Source: Fidelibacterota bacterium UBA2125
Lineage (GTDB): Bacteria; Fidelibacterota; Marinisomatia; Marinisomatales; S15-B10
Length of the DNA: 6,453 bases
Assembly: GCA_002329125.1 (NCBI GenBank)
Contig: DCXX01000032.1
Location: forward strand, 1 to 6,453
Direction: 5' to 3'
Made by a program: the position numbers and the translations under genes. Shown one piece after another: positions 5,839 through 6,453 of the stretch; position 1 is the first letter of the stretch, and each line of letters opens with the position of its first letter. The notes under the pieces were generated by a model. The model was given only the letters and a program-made list of their open reading frames with translations. It was not told the DNA's origin and did no database searches.

Positions 5839-6453
5839 ATGCTGTTTTCTCAACTCGTTAAAGCAAACCTCCAGACAAAATTTCTTGGCCGTGAGATTGA
5901 ATACTATCAACGGCTGGGATCAACCAATGTGGAAGCGTTTGAACTCATCGACAAAGGTGGGATTGCAGACGGAACAATGGTTATTACAGATCATCAGTTT
6001 GAGGGAAAAGGTCGACAGAGGCGATCGTGGTTTGCCTCACCGGGAAAAGCAGTCACCTTTTCTGTTATTCTCCGGCCGGAAATCTCAACACAACAGAATG
6101 GGCTTCTTTCCCTTGCTGTAGGTGTGGCCGTTGCTGAAGCAGTTGAAAAATTTGGGCTGACACCCACCTTGAAATGGCCCAATGACATCCGAATTTCTGG
6201 TAAAAAGTGTGGGGGTGCTCTGGTGGAAACTAAGGTTCAAAGAGACTCTGTGGAATATGCAGTGGTTGGAATAGGATTGAACGTCAATGAAAGTTTGAAT
6301 GAACTTCCTGAAGAACTACGCTACAGTGCCACAACACTTTCCGCCGAAAAAGGGTCACCCCTTCAGCGAGAACTGGTAGTGGCGTGGATCCTAAATGCTC
6401 TTGAGCGGTGGATTGATGCAGTGAAAAGTGGAAAATCCGTTTCGCTCAGGTCA
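5839..6453 (+). CDS. birA: Biotin--[acetyl-CoA-carboxylase] ligase, 3' end cut by the window edge
   Basis: 205 codons from the ATG at 5839 to the end of the window without a stop. An in-frame TAA at 5821-5823 limits the start, and there is no clear Shine-Dalgarno site. The enzyme makes biotinyl-AMP and transfers biotin to a lysine of carboxylase carrier domains. Motifs are YYQRLGSTN (22-30), GKGRQRRSW (57-64, the biotinyl-AMP loop, usually GRGRRGR-W), LKWPNDI (111-117), KKCGGALVE (122-130, with Lys123 matching the catalytic Lys183 of E. coli BirA in KLAG) and VVGIGLNVN (142-150). The protein begins directly with the catalytic domain and has no N-terminal DNA-binding HTH. It is therefore a mono-functional ligase that cannot repress biotin genes as E. 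coli BirA does. The small C-terminal SH3-like domain would lie mostly beyond the window. A terminator just upstream suggests its own promoter, but I cannot point to one in the 20-nt gap. Confidence 0.93.
   Translation, partial: MLFSQLVKANLQTKFLGREIEYYQRLGSTNVEAFELIDKGGIADGTMVITDHQFEGKGRQRRSWFASPGKAVTFSVILRPEISTQQNGLLSLAVGVAVAEAVEKFGLTPTLKWPNDIRISGKKCGGALVETKVQRDSVEYAVVGIGLNVNESLNELPEELRYSATTLSAEKGSPLQRELVVAWILNALERWIDAVKSGKSVSLRS

Noticed and set aside
5816..6121. Open frame overlapping the start of the biotin ligase in another frame
   Set aside because: The frame starting at 5839 carries all the ligase motifs and stays open to the window end. This one shows no domain and has a T-run from the terminator at its start.
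1..6453. CRISPR array, insertion sequence, tRNA or defence system
   Set aside because: No spaced direct repeats, transposase motifs, tRNA cloverleaf or defence-type domains are visible on either strand.

Overview
The window looks like an ordinary chromosomal segment of a free-living bacterium. It is dense with housekeeping-type genes and shows no mobile element, tRNA, rRNA or CRISPR array. Three things point to the FCB superphylum (Bacteroidetes/Chlorobi relatives), possibly Marinimicrobia: the noncanonical 'alternative' GlmU-like protein, a stand-alone biotin ligase without an HTH domain, and generally weak Shine-Dalgarno sites. This placement is inferred from gene content and is not proven.

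Left half, minus strand (1-2600). A glycosyltransferase-9-like half-protein (184 codons or fewer) overlaps by 4 nt (ATGA) an alternative GlmU-like sugar nucleotidyltransferase/acyltransferase with a left-handed beta-helix. Downstream, a near-consensus sigma-70-type promoter (792-820) starts a second unit. This unit is a small acidic zinc-ribbon protein with a very basic tail, overlapping by 4 nt (GTGA) a DUF3467 protein that has a GTG start and runs off the left edge.

Middle (2601-2703). A compact divergent intergenic region carries a perfect 10-bp inverted repeat (2612-2621 / 2645-2654) and a smaller hyphenated palindrome (2660-2673).

Right half, plus strand. A DjlA-type membrane co-chaperone (hydrophobic N-terminus, TerB-like middle, C-terminal J domain) is followed after 2 nt by the large subunit of methylmalonyl-CoA mutase. 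The mutase keeps the methylmalonyl-CoA specificity residues but lacks about 50-60 N-terminal residues and has no B12-binding domain. After a 156-nt gap with a possible promoter, an imperfect 15-bp tandem repeat and a perfect 16-bp palindrome, there is a lipoprotein with two LysM domains. It is closed by a strong intrinsic terminator (5789-5818). A biotin-protein ligase then runs off the right edge.

Two functional themes are visible. One is cell-envelope work: GlmU-like, GT9-like, LysM lipoprotein and membrane J-protein. The other is propionate metabolism, because the mutase acts downstream of propionyl-CoA carboxylase, a biotin enzyme that the ligase could charge. I found no convincing undescribed system. 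The best leads are the zinc-ribbon/DUF3467 pair, the shortened mutase and the intergenic palindromes.
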